Part shown: positions 24,368 to 35,230 of the stretch, piece by piece
How positions within the stretch are numbered: the stretch's first letter is position 1
Layout of the letters: each line of letters opens with the position of its first letter
Assembly (NCBI GenBank): GCA_947462335.1
Contig: OX381707.1
Span: 59,993,773 to 60,057,772, forward strand
DNA: 64,000 nt
DNA from: Harmothoe impar
Lineage: Eukaryota > Annelida > Polychaeta > Phyllodocida > Polynoidae
Direction: 5' to 3'
Notes under the pieces: generated by a model
What the model saw: only the letters and a program-made list of their open reading frames with translations
Told to the model about the DNA's origin: nothing
The model's database searches: none
Program-made: the position numbers and the translations under genes

Positions 24368-24709
24368 ATGGCCACCTCAGCACTTAAGATGCCCTCCCTG
24401 CTGCCGCACCACCACCTCCACCACCTACAGGCCCACCCCTACAGGAGGAGGAACGCCCTGCCCGACATCTACACCGGTCTGCAGGCCGCCGTGGCCATGG
24501 AGCACCTCCGGGGCCTGTACACGGCCGAGCGGCTCGGCATGGCGGCGTCAGTGGCCGTGGCGGTGGGCGGCATGGGGGCGCGGCGCGCGGCCGCCGGCCG
24601 CACGGGGGCCGAGCAGGTCAACGGACTGGGGCGCCAGGTGGAAACGTTGGCCGTCGGAGGCAGCGCCAAGGGGGTGGCTGCCGCACAATGTGTCGTCGGG
24701 GGTTGCTGA
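24368..24709 (+). CDS. PKA inhibitor (PKI)-like protein, single exon
   Basis: The frame encodes 113 residues. Residues 27-34 read RRNALPDI, the pseudosubstrate core of the cAMP-dependent protein kinase inhibitor family (Arg at P-3 and P-2, Asn P-1, non-phosphorylatable Ala at the P site, hydrophobic P+1). Residues 38-50 (spaced L, V, M, L, L) resemble the leucine-rich nuclear export signal that follows the inhibitory core in PKIs. Not obvious are the aromatic helix residue and the P-6 Arg of vertebrate PKIs; instead the N-terminus is His/Leu-rich. PKIs bind the PKA catalytic subunit and export it from the nucleus. The C-terminal half is Gly/Ala/Val-rich low complexity. The ATG is the first after the predicted start at ~24111, with G at -3 and +4. 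Family length is usually 70-80 residues, so this is longer. Alternative: an unrelated protein with a PKA pseudosubstrate. Confidence 0.7.
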   Translation: MATSALKMPSLLPHHHLHHLQAHPYRRRNALPDIYTGLQAAVAMEHLRGLYTAERLGMAASVAVAVGGMGARRAAAGRTGAEQVNGLGRQVETLAVGGSAKGVAAAQCVVGGC

Positions 24710-26520
24710 AAACTGGCTGAAGTTGGTGTTCTCGTGCTACTAAACAACTCAAATACAAACACTGCCTTTAAGTTTAAAGGGGACAATTCAAGACATTGAG
24801 GCAGTAGTCGGTCGCGTATAATGATATATCGTTGGGCTATATAAACCGACTTCATCCCATTCCTGTTCTCCTGGGGAGAGGAGGACGATGGAGGGACTTC
24901 GGAGAACAGAAGAAGGAGGAGAAGCATGACACCGTTAAAGCTGCGTCATCGTCACCGCCCCAAACCCGGCACCAGCCACCAGGAGGATGGAGGAGAAGCT
25001 GGCAGTACCTATACAACTGTCTCCTATACTATAGGGGGAGCAGAGCCCTTACACCAACAGACTTGAGCAGCTCCCCGAGCAACTCCCAGCGAGTAGTGAC
25101 ACTTATTGCTGAAGGCTGCCAGACCAAACGTGTGATAAACTGGCATTATTAAGTTAATTAAGCACTGACAACTTATATTGAGTACAGGACAGGGGGAAGA
25201 TTCCTGTTGTCGTTATGCATATTGTTGTTAGTCTACGACCCCGCCCCTGCATTATAGACTTATAACTTGAAGACGTCCCCTACTAGGTGACTAAATCATC
25301 ACACACATGAGCAGTGTTTTGACCTTTGTTCTGCCCTTTTGCTACAAAGTGAGACGGTGTGGACTTGTATCCAAGGATATTGAAATTAAAACAAACTCAA
25401 CAAAGAAGTTAAACGTGAAAATGAACTCATACTGTTATTATCACCATATATTACCATTACAATGCGAGCATGATAATTTGAGAGACATGTGCGTCGGATG
25501 TGACCTTTTGTAAAGTCACAGAAGGGGGTGAATGTAATTATCAGTTATTTGTTATATACCCATGTAAGAAATTGTACAGCTGGTGTTTATAATATCAACG
25601 AAGTGAAGAACCCGTATAATGATGTGACTTGAAAAAAGACATGAGTGAGCGCAGGTTGTGAAGGCTATAAAATCCATGGTAACCAATACCATTCCTCTGT
25701 ACAGAATACTATCTTTAAGACCTCCACTTTAAAAGGATGAACTTATTGGTACCTTGTTTGTTCTTTTATTTGGAGGTCTGTTGTAAATTATATACATATT
25801 TATCTATTTTATATCAGGAGGATATATAGTATACATATTAGTCATAGTAACCCGGTAGATGGTGTAAAGTGTAAATATACAACGTGTAAATTATTACAAG
25901 TATACCGATTACAGACTTGAATGTTCACAGCGTAGACCTTATAAATGACCCCAATACCATGTGACCCCATGACGTCATGAATCGTCTTGTTGTGGGGTGG
26001 ATGGATTACCAATAATTCTCAGTTTATATTAGTCTCTGTTCAATATTGTACTTACAGAGAGCATTGATCTTAGAAAGTGGCAACACACATGGTTGGCCAC
26101 ACTGACTGTCAGAGATTGAAAAAAATACAGATCCAATAAAAAGAAAATCAAATTTTAAACATGACGAAGTTGTGTTGTTCCTCTCAGTGCATCCGAAGCA
26201 TTGAATTGAAAACATGTTATTTCGTGGGCATCCAAAAAGAAGGACTAGAAAATATGTGATATACCGTAATAGAAAGTGTCGAACACTACATAATAAGCAG
26301 AAACGTCGATTCCCTTTTAAATGGGCTATTAAATTATTTTTTTTTAAATCGTTTGAACAGAATTGGCAGAAACGTCTCATAATGAAATTACAGTTTAACA
26401 GGAAAATAATTCAAAAACTCGATGGGCTATACAGAAGGGACCCTGATTCAAATCTGTATTTTAGCTACTGAAGTAAAAAAAAAAAAATAAAAAAAAAAAA
26501 ACATGAAAAAATAAACCCCA
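24710..26520 (+). other. Probable 3' untranslated region of the PKI-like gene
   Basis: No further convincing coding exon follows the TGA at 24707-24709. Possible polyadenylation signals are ATTAAA at 25385-25390, AATAAA at 26135-26140 and AATAAA near 26508, the last within an A-rich tract. Which is used cannot be decided from sequence. Open frames at 26024-26380 (minus) and 26214-26471 (plus) overlap each other, are Lys/Arg- or Cys-flavoured by composition only, and have no recognisable domain. Confidence 0.4.
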
Positions 26521-28009
26521 CAAAGTGACCGCACCTTTCCATCTAGGCAACTATAAAATTTACACGTTTTTGTCTGGTCTCATTTTTTAACTCTCCTAAT
26601 AGTGGGATTCCATACTATATTGCACTAGGAGAAAACGGACACATTTCTTAGAATGAACGATTATGGGTAAATAATAGGATTAACTTAACCAAGAACGATA
26701 TAGTGAATAGTTTCTTTTATTCAAAACACACCTGAACTGAACAGCCTTATTATGTAAATAATCCGTTCATAGGATTTGGGATTTACCATGGGATTAACTA
26801 ACAGAATTCAAGGTCACCTTCTTGTTTAAATGGGCAAGCAGCCAACTCTGCTGAGTTTTACCGGATAAGCAGCCAGTGTTATAGGAATCTGGAGCTATAC
26901 CCTGTGGGTCCGCCATTTTATATTTCGATGGTTGCTGTGAAACCCACTGATAAGACATCCCACTATGGGTACAAATAGGGGACAAACAGGGGACAGGCTA
27001 GTAACAGTGTTATCAGGTCTTATCAGTGCTGGTCGCCGCAACCAGCTCCAGTCCCGACTAGGCCCTATAGGATATATACACCGGATCAATATGAAATACT
27101 TGATAATCTGTAGCTTGACGGACACAATAACAGAAATTGGCTTAAAATATCACCAACCAGAACTTTCCGGGGCCCAGACGATTTCTGTAAACATGGTACA
27201 TATCGTCAAAAACAAGGCATGTTGGGCAGAAGGTTTTCTACCAAGGGTGGGGTTTTGGGGTCAAAATCCCCCGAGCAAGGGTAAGAGGTGTCGGTGCCCT
27301 TGCTGGCAAGCCCCCCCCCCCCCGAACTGCGAGGTTAATATGTAGATCAATTAATATGTAGACAATACCTATCTAGTGTCATTTCCAGGCACCCCTAGTC
27401 CAGTTACCAGCTTGACCGCTAGGTTTATAACGCACAGTAGGATCCCTTGAAGATAATTAACATTGGGTATCCTTTCCAGCTGTGAACTCATTGAGGGACC
27501 TTTCTGTTTCAGCCTCGTCAGCAGGTCCCAGATTGAGTTCATCCCTACTGCACTTTCTCACCGTGGTAATTAAGGGTCACATAGTGTTTTAATGCCGTAT
27601 TCATTTGGGGACGCCATGATGCATAAATGAAACATGGCGAGTTAAACCCGCAGATCTTACTGCACGTCCAGTAAGGTCCAGGGGAGTGGCTTGTAAGGTG
27701 ACGGACAGGTGTTGTGTGTAAGTAGCCACAGTGGGGCAGTGGGAGGGGGAGGTCCTACACAAATTAGGTCAGGCACCCAGTACTGAAGTAAGGTCTTTAG
27801 TGCCATAGTTCTCCACAGAGGGCAGACCTGTACAGTGACCACACCAGTAACTTACAGGTCATAAGGCTTGCCCAGGTGTGGGTCCTGGCCTGTGAGGTGT
27901 ACTCAGACCTCAGCCCCATGCTTTCTGTGCCCCAGGTATACACAAACAACACAGGGTACCTGCCAATCACATAGCTCCAACCACCCACTCAGCACATACA
28001 CTTGGAATT
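26521..28009. other. Intergenic DNA, nothing recognised
   Basis: I see no gene, RNA or clear repeat beyond C-rich runs (27306-27322) and scattered short palindromes. Open frames of 60-126 codons in both strands overlap one another and show no domains. Confidence 0.4.
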
Positions 28010-28187
28010 AGGTGAGTTCGGTATCAGGTTTTTATTGAACGGATCTACCAGCCTGCCTACTCCCCCAGACCACCCCTCGCAAGGAACAGGCTTCAGTAAA
28101 ACTTAGCTGGGTCTTTGTGAGGGGTGGGCTCAGGTAGTAGGCAGGCTGGTAGATCCGGTCAATAAAAACCTGATACCGAACTCACCT
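28010..28187. mobile_element. 178-bp MITE with ~52-bp inverted arms
   Basis: Left arm 28010-28062 starts AGGTGAGTTCGGTATCAGG and runs through TTTTTATTGAACGGATC to GCCTGCCTACT. Right arm 28136-28187 is its inverse with one or two mismatches, ending CCTGATACCGAACTCACCT. The loop is about 73 bp. Near-perfect arms suggest a fairly recent insertion. No target-site duplication could be fixed. Confidence 0.75.
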
Positions 28188-28559
28188 ATTGTATCCCATT
28201 ATTCTACTGATTCAATTGCCATGTGTAAAATTATTTTGGTATAGCTTGCTCTGGGAAACATTCATAAGTTACCATGACAAAATATAGAGGTGGTAAGTAG
28301 CTATATTCTAGTCAATACACAAATATGTCACCTCCCTCTGACAAACCATGGTCTGACAGGTCATTTGCATATGCCCAAGCTGAATGCTATTTATATGGGA
28401 GCTGGGGGTTTAAGGCCCATTTTCCATTAGGCGATTTGGAGATGCTACCGATGGGTAGGTCGTCCAATCGGCAGGGAGCTGTCGGCAGGTCAATCGGTTA
28501 GGAAAAGATTGATTGTGTGATATACATGACATGTGACCCAGGGCTATAGCCATTAAGAA

Positions 28560-28622
28560 ACAAGTCCCAATACCCAAGTCCCAGTACCCAAGTCCCAATA
28601 CCCAAGTCCCAGTACCCAACCC
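28560..28622. repeat. 14-bp minisatellite, four units
   Basis: CCAAGTCCCAATAC and CCAAGTCCCAGTAC alternate for four units. The reading frames that cross it on the minus strand are rich in Gly-Leu-Gly-Thr and are artefacts of the repeat. Confidence 0.8.
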
Positions 28623-29437
28623 CCAGTGCTTGGGAAGACACAGGTCCTGTAGGAATAATGATTCATACAGACGAAAAGGATATAGCAGGGCATCCAGGGG
28701 TACCAGCACTGAGTGCTGGCGGGGCAAAGAACCACTGCACAAAGCGTCTCACTTTTTCATCTCACCTCTTCTTAACCATTGCAGGTATAGGAAGTCTGTG
28801 TGAACGTGCATCTTTTAAAGTCAGGATTCAAGGTCAATGGCCTATCTTCAGCATTAGTTCACACAGACTCTGTTTTAGGGTTGTTTTTGACATTTTTACA
28901 GGAGTGTTTTTCTGCTACAAATTTTTTTTTTTTTACAAACTGAAAAAAAGAGGGAGGTACAGTTTGTTTCAATCTATATGCATGTGTTTATTTCAATCAG
29001 ATAAATGAAAGAAGAAATGCAGCAGAACTCTTCAAAGTCAGCTGACCAATCTGCGTTTTTTGCTGGAAAACCATCTCACAGAGACCCAGGGTACCCCTGG
29101 GTCAATAAACAATGTGCAGGCTTATAGTAATATATCCTACAGTCGGCAGACAAATCGGCCATGATCGGTGGGTGTGGGGGTACACCGACGGATAGCCTAT
29201 CAGATATAAGATTGATTACACAGTATTTTGTTGATACTAGGGATGTCATTGACATCCAATTTATGTCAATGACGATTATTGACATATAGTTGTCAATATA
29301 CCAATGTATTGCAATATAATATTTAAACAATTAAGTACATCTGGAACACTGTTTATTGTCTTAATAAGTTAAAATAACATATAGAAATAAAATGACAAAA
29401 GCAAAGGTTAATGGTCACTGAACACCGCAAATACGGG

Positions 29438-29915
29438 ATAGCTCTCCAAAGTGAGAGGACAAACGTTTAGAGCGTTATCTCAATCTTAAATCTTAATATC
29501 TTAATTCAGTGTCCTAAAAAACGGGGGTTGGGGGGCAGAGCCCCCCATTACATACTAAATAGGCTCGGACTGCAACAGGAGATAGTATGCAGACCACAAT
29601 TTAGCCCAGCACACCAGAGTCGAGTGACCAATTACTGTGACAGTTACTTTTTTCTTAGGGTTAGGGTTAGGCGGGTTAGGGTTAGGGTTAGGGTAAGCGT
29701 TAGATGATGCTCGGGAACAGAGGTCGGGGTGGGGCCAGCTTGCCATGCTGCTGCATGTGGGTCAGCTCCAGTAAACAAGGAGCGGCACTACTCCATTTAG
29801 TAGGTTATGGGTGATCGAGCGGTACAGTGCACACTACTTAAGACTATTAAGACTGTCCTAATAGTCTTATTAAGATAACGCTCTAAACGTCTGTCCTCTC
29901 ACGTGGGAGAGCTAT
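29438..29915. mobile_element. Inverted-repeat element containing telomere-type repeats
   Basis: The left arm reads GCTCTCC, AGTGAGAGGACAAACGTTT, AGAGCGTTATCT, CTTAA. The right arm is the inverse: TTAAGATAACGCTCTAAACG, CTGTCCTCTCAC, GGGAGAGC. Arms are about 50 bp. At 29655-29697 the interior carries about six TTAGGG units, most exact and one broken (TTAGGCGGG). A partial relative of the left arm occurs at 519-590. The flanks (29248-29335 and 30190-30310) also contain inverted AT-rich phrases (TTGACAT, TGCAATAT), suggesting insertion into an older foldback. Confidence 0.65.
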
Positions 29916-30442
29916 GCCGTGCGTGCCTGAACACCAGTCCCATTATTTTCACTGAAAATGTTCATCGATATGAAAAACAAAGCCCACAGCCTCAAATACT
30001 GTGAGGTAGGAATCTGACCTAAGGCCAGTTAAAATGATAAGTATCCCAACTGTAAGCTCAGCTATTACAACAACCCCCTCTCTCTCCCATACTAAACATG
30101 GGGGTGAACAACCCTTCTGAAGGTGCACTGCATGGATGTTGGCACATTCAGGTACCATGATACAAGTGCATACCTTGTTTTCTCCACTAGCAGAGAACAC
30201 TTTTTCCTCAAAAAATATTGACATAATATTATTGACATGTCAAAAATGTCAATATAATATATTGCAATATTGATATAATAGCAATATGTCAATATAGCGA
30301 ATATCCATGTCATGTAATGACCTTACCTTAATGGGTTAACAGAATACTTACTGATGACCAGTAAGAATAGTAGAGCTGACTACCCCAAACATCTCAGTTA
30401 AGAACCCCCCACATCAAGATGAAACCAGATATGATCGCTTAT

Positions 30443-30445
<3 letters not shown>

Positions 30446-30539
<94 letters not shown>
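30446..30539. repeat. (TA)n microsatellite
   Basis: An uninterrupted TA dinucleotide run of about 94 bp. Confidence 0.95.
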
Positions 30540-30541
<2 letters not shown>

Positions 30542-30656
30542 TCTTTGTTTTGTCAGGTCAGAGTGGTTTAATTGTAAGGTACCGAGGGTTACTCATTGTT
30601 ATCTGATTATATATAAGATACACATGTTCTCAAACGTGTTCCTTTAATTTAATTGC

Positions 30657-32390
<1,734 letters not shown>

Positions 32391-32394
32391 AAAA

Positions 32395-32475
32395 TCCGAG
32401 GTTCTATGGAGACTCGAACACGCTACATCAAGACTTGAAGTCCGATGTGCTAACCACCACGCCGTGAAGGCGCTG
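32395..32475 (-). repeat. tRNA-like SINE fragment, minus strand
   Basis: On the minus strand the order GGCGTGGTGGTTAGCACAT (A-box-like), GGACTTCAAGTCTTG (anticodon-arm-like) and GTGTTCGAGTCTC (B-box-like) follows a tRNA layout. Stem pairing is poor and no acceptor arm is evident, so a tRNA-derived SINE head or pseudogene is more likely than a tRNA gene. Confidence 0.45.
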
Positions 32476-32714
32476 GTAGAGGTAGGTGGCGAAACAAGGA
32501 GTCTACAGGCGGATTTCCAGCCCTGTAGGACCATTATTTACCGAGTTACAGAAGAAAAGGCATTTTTTGGTATAGTTTCTTTGAAAATCAATATTTTTTT
32601 CTAATTTCTTTTTTACTATAAAGGTAGAAGTTGGACTTTACTTAATCATTCGTTAAAATAATTCTAGGGATTTTTTTTCACATAGAAATAGGCATTTTGA
32701 AAATGATTCGTTTC

Positions 32715-32790
32715 GACCCAGGCACGATCCGGGTACCCCTGGTGTGCGAGGCGAAGTCGCTAGCGCCCATGCCTATCCGGCTGTGGTGAA
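32715..32790 (-). repeat. Second tRNA-like fragment, minus strand
   Basis: On the minus strand GGGCGCTAGCGACTTCGCCTC is followed by CACCAGGGGTACCCGGATCG, similar in arrangement to tRNA-derived SINE heads (A box, anticodon arm, degenerate B box). It lies about 250 bp from the other tRNA-like piece and upstream of the candidate promoter at 32883. Evidence is weak. Confidence 0.3.
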
Positions 32791-32882
32791 TGTGGAGGGA
32801 AACGCTGGTTAGTATATAACATAGCCCCAAGCTGGCCCCCTCACAAATTCTATGTTGAACTCAGTGTTGGAGATTGAGGGTA

Positions 32883-32950
32883 TGACGTCACCAGGCTCCA
32901 CCAATCAGCGAGCAGGGTTGGTAGGAGGTCAAAACAACATGGCGCTACTG
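32883..32950 (+). promoter_or_regulatory. Candidate CRE/CCAAT/YY1-type promoter
   Basis: A perfect CRE TGACGTCA (32883-32890) is followed 10 bp later by an NF-Y type CCAAT box (ACCAATCAGCG, 32900-32910) and then by a YY1-like ACAACATGGCGC (32934-32945). No TATA box is seen. This set is typical of TATA-less housekeeping promoters in animals. It directly precedes a possible first exon (32986-33010). Confidence 0.45.
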
Positions 32951-32985
32951 CTGTACAAGTGATATTCAGTCAATAATCCTTCAAA

Positions 32986-33010
32986 ATGGCCAAATTAGGA
33001 CGTTTTAAAG
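32986..33010 (+). CDS. Candidate tiny first coding exon
   Basis: ATG at 32986 has A at -3 and G at +4. The eight codons MAKLGRFK plus one base end at a plausible donor (AAAG|GTAAAT, intron from 33011). The promoter-like motifs just upstream and the good start context are the only support. I could not find the next exon; 33.1-40.2 kb is full of transposons, including a whole LINE, which would then lie in the first intron. The product is not recognised. Confidence 0.3.
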
Positions 33011-33250
33011 GTAAATAAGGACATATTAATCGAAATATCGTATAATAAACCTAATAATATATGAATATCGCCGACCTTGGGGTGTGTATTCATGAATAAC
33101 AAATTTCTTGTATAATTACCTCTGATAGGAGTTGAATCATAAATGAAGTACCTATGTGGAGCACATGACATGCATAGCATGGTCATCTATTAGATATGGT
33201 ACAAGAGACTTGCCGTAAAAGTGTTATAAGCCAAGGACTTAAGTGCTTAA

Positions 33251-33720
33251 GGTGTCACCACCCTAAATCGGGTCACTTCCGGGTTTACTGGCCAAAGAGT
33301 CCCTTATGAACTTTGTTATTTTGCGGAATTGAGCCTATAGGGGAGGGAAAGAAGGGTTAAATACATGGTTATTTGTTATTAGGGTGATCAGAAAGTGTTT
33401 ATTTATAGTCCTAAAAGAAGGATTTAGCTACTCCATATAAACAGTGTAGGTTTATGGGGGTGAAACGGCCCTATAGTGTATCTAAACGCTGCGTAGGCCT
33501 CACTGTACAAAACCACTACCCGGTTACCATGGCGATTGACGCAAAATCTAGCCTGACTTTTTGGGGTCACACCCGTTATATATTTTTCTGCATGTCATAA
33601 GCTAAAATATGGTATAGGTGGCTAAACACTGTGAGAGTTTTAAGTGTTTCAAATGGCAGGTCGATGGTGGTCAATATTGAAATTTCCGAACACGGCCTAG
33701 TGCTTTAGGGTGGTGACACC
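33251..33720. mobile_element. 470-bp MITE flanked by TTAA, copy 1
   Basis: The ends are inverted repeats (GGTGTCACCACCCTAAA and TTTAGGGTGGTGACACC), with TTAA on both sides (33247-33250 and 33721-33724). TTAA target duplications are the hallmark of piggyBac-superfamily transposons, so this is probably a non-autonomous piggyBac-like element. By my reading it is identical over its full length to the copy at 34312-34781. No coding capacity. Confidence 0.85.
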
Positions 33721-34311
33721 TTAAAGGGAGGGCCTTGCATTGGTGGAAATAGTAGGCAGGGACTCTTTTTTTTCATTGATTTTCTTTATTTTTTTGGAAT
33801 ATTATGCAGTAGGAGTGAAGTGTATTCACTGTGCTTGCTTATTATGGCCTTAGGTTGCACATTCCATTGGTTGCTATGGGTTGCTATGGTAAATAAACAA
33901 CAATGATAGGCCCCCGGGGCCTAATTTGTGGCCAAAACTGGTGATTTTGACATGAAAATCATCCACATACTTGCCCTCTGGCTCGCTCTAGCCATGTCTG
34001 TAACTCTCACAGGGCTCAGGGGGGTATACCTCCTGAAACCTCATGTCTTAAGCTTCATTTGGAGTGGTATTTGTATAAACTAAGTCAGGCTAGATTTTTC
34101 GGTAGGTTCGTCGAGAAAGGACTCGCTTAAACGGCCGCAATTTTTGTCGATTTTGGCTAGTTGCAGGACCCCCGGGGATATTTTTTTGGCCAAAATAAAG
34201 CTAAAATCTGTTAGTTAGACCTTATATCGTGTTTTTTTATTGTTAAGGACGCTCTAATATGTCATTTAAAAAAATGTTTACTCGTAACCATGGCAACCCG
34301 TCTTCGTTTAA

Positions 34312-34781
34312 GGTGTCACCACCCTAAATCGGGTCACTTCCGGGTTTACTGGCCAAAGAGTCCCTTATGAACTTTGTTATTTTGCGGAATTGAGCCTATA
34401 GGGGAGGGAAAGAAGGGTTAAATACATGGTTATTTGTTATTAGGGTGATCAGAAAGTGTTTATTTATAGTCCTAAAAGAAGGATTTAGCTACTCCATATA
34501 AACAGTGTAGGTTTATGGGGGTGAAACGGCCCTATAGTGTATCTAAACGCTGCGTAGGCCTCACTGTACAAAACCACTACCCGGTTACCATGGCGATTGA
34601 CGCAAAATCTAGCCTGACTTTTTGGGGTCACACCCGTTATATATTTTTCTGCATGTCATAAGCTAAAATATGGTATAGGTGGCTAAACACTGTGAGAGTT
34701 TTAAGTGTTTCAAATGGCAGGTCGATGGTGGTCAATATTGAAATTTCCGAACACGGCCTAGTGCTTTAGGGTGGTGACACC
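34312..34781. mobile_element. 470-bp MITE flanked by TTAA, copy 2
   Basis: Same length, same orientation, same ends and, as far as I can read, the same sequence as 33251-33720. TTAA lies at 34308-34311 and 34782-34785. The unrelated sequence outside both TTAA sites shows two insertions and not a simple tandem duplication, unless the 587 bp between was part of a larger duplication. Confidence 0.85.
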
Positions 34782-35230
34782 TTAAGAAACATTTGGAGGC
34801 CCCTATACCCCCAGTGCTTATTCAAGACCGACACTCTTTCAAGACCAGGCGCTTTATCGCGACGGTACGGTATCACTCAAATAGTTCACTATAATGAGCC
34901 TTATTTCACTCCGCTTTGCCTCTACAATAAACCTTCTCCTCTTGAAGATTTGTCTATTTAATTCAGTGAAAAGATATATTAAAGACCGGCATGTAAGAAC
35001 ATATACAATTTATAAAGTCCGGCACAAGCCCCTTCTCCAGATCACTAGTCTCAAAGATGATAAAAGGCTTCATTGAATTGATGAAATGCTAAAATAGATA
35101 TATTATTCATGTTCTGTTTTCCACATGGGTAGGTAAATCAAGGCTAAACCTCTTGTAGAAGTTAATACATGAACTGATAACATGATACCATTTCATTAAA
35201 CATTTCTTGTATAATTACTTCTTCTGGGAG

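Noticed and set aside
24193..24387. 64-codon frame overlapping the PKI-like start
   Set aside because: It begins with GTG, not ATG, and lies in the predicted 5' untranslated region.
24469..24927. 152-codon minus-strand frame opposite the PKI-like gene
   Set aside because: Shadow of the GC-rich coding sequence; promoter, first-ATG start and motif all support the plus strand.
26024..26471. Overlapping 118- and 85-codon frames as a small Cys-rich or basic protein gene
   Set aside because: The frames overlap antisense to one another, no domain is recognised, and they lie next to A-rich sequence; nothing decides for either.
32395..32475. Functional tRNA gene on the minus strand
   Set aside because: A- and B-box-like phrases are present, but acceptor and anticodon stems do not pair well and the implied anticodon is uncertain; a SINE head is more likely.
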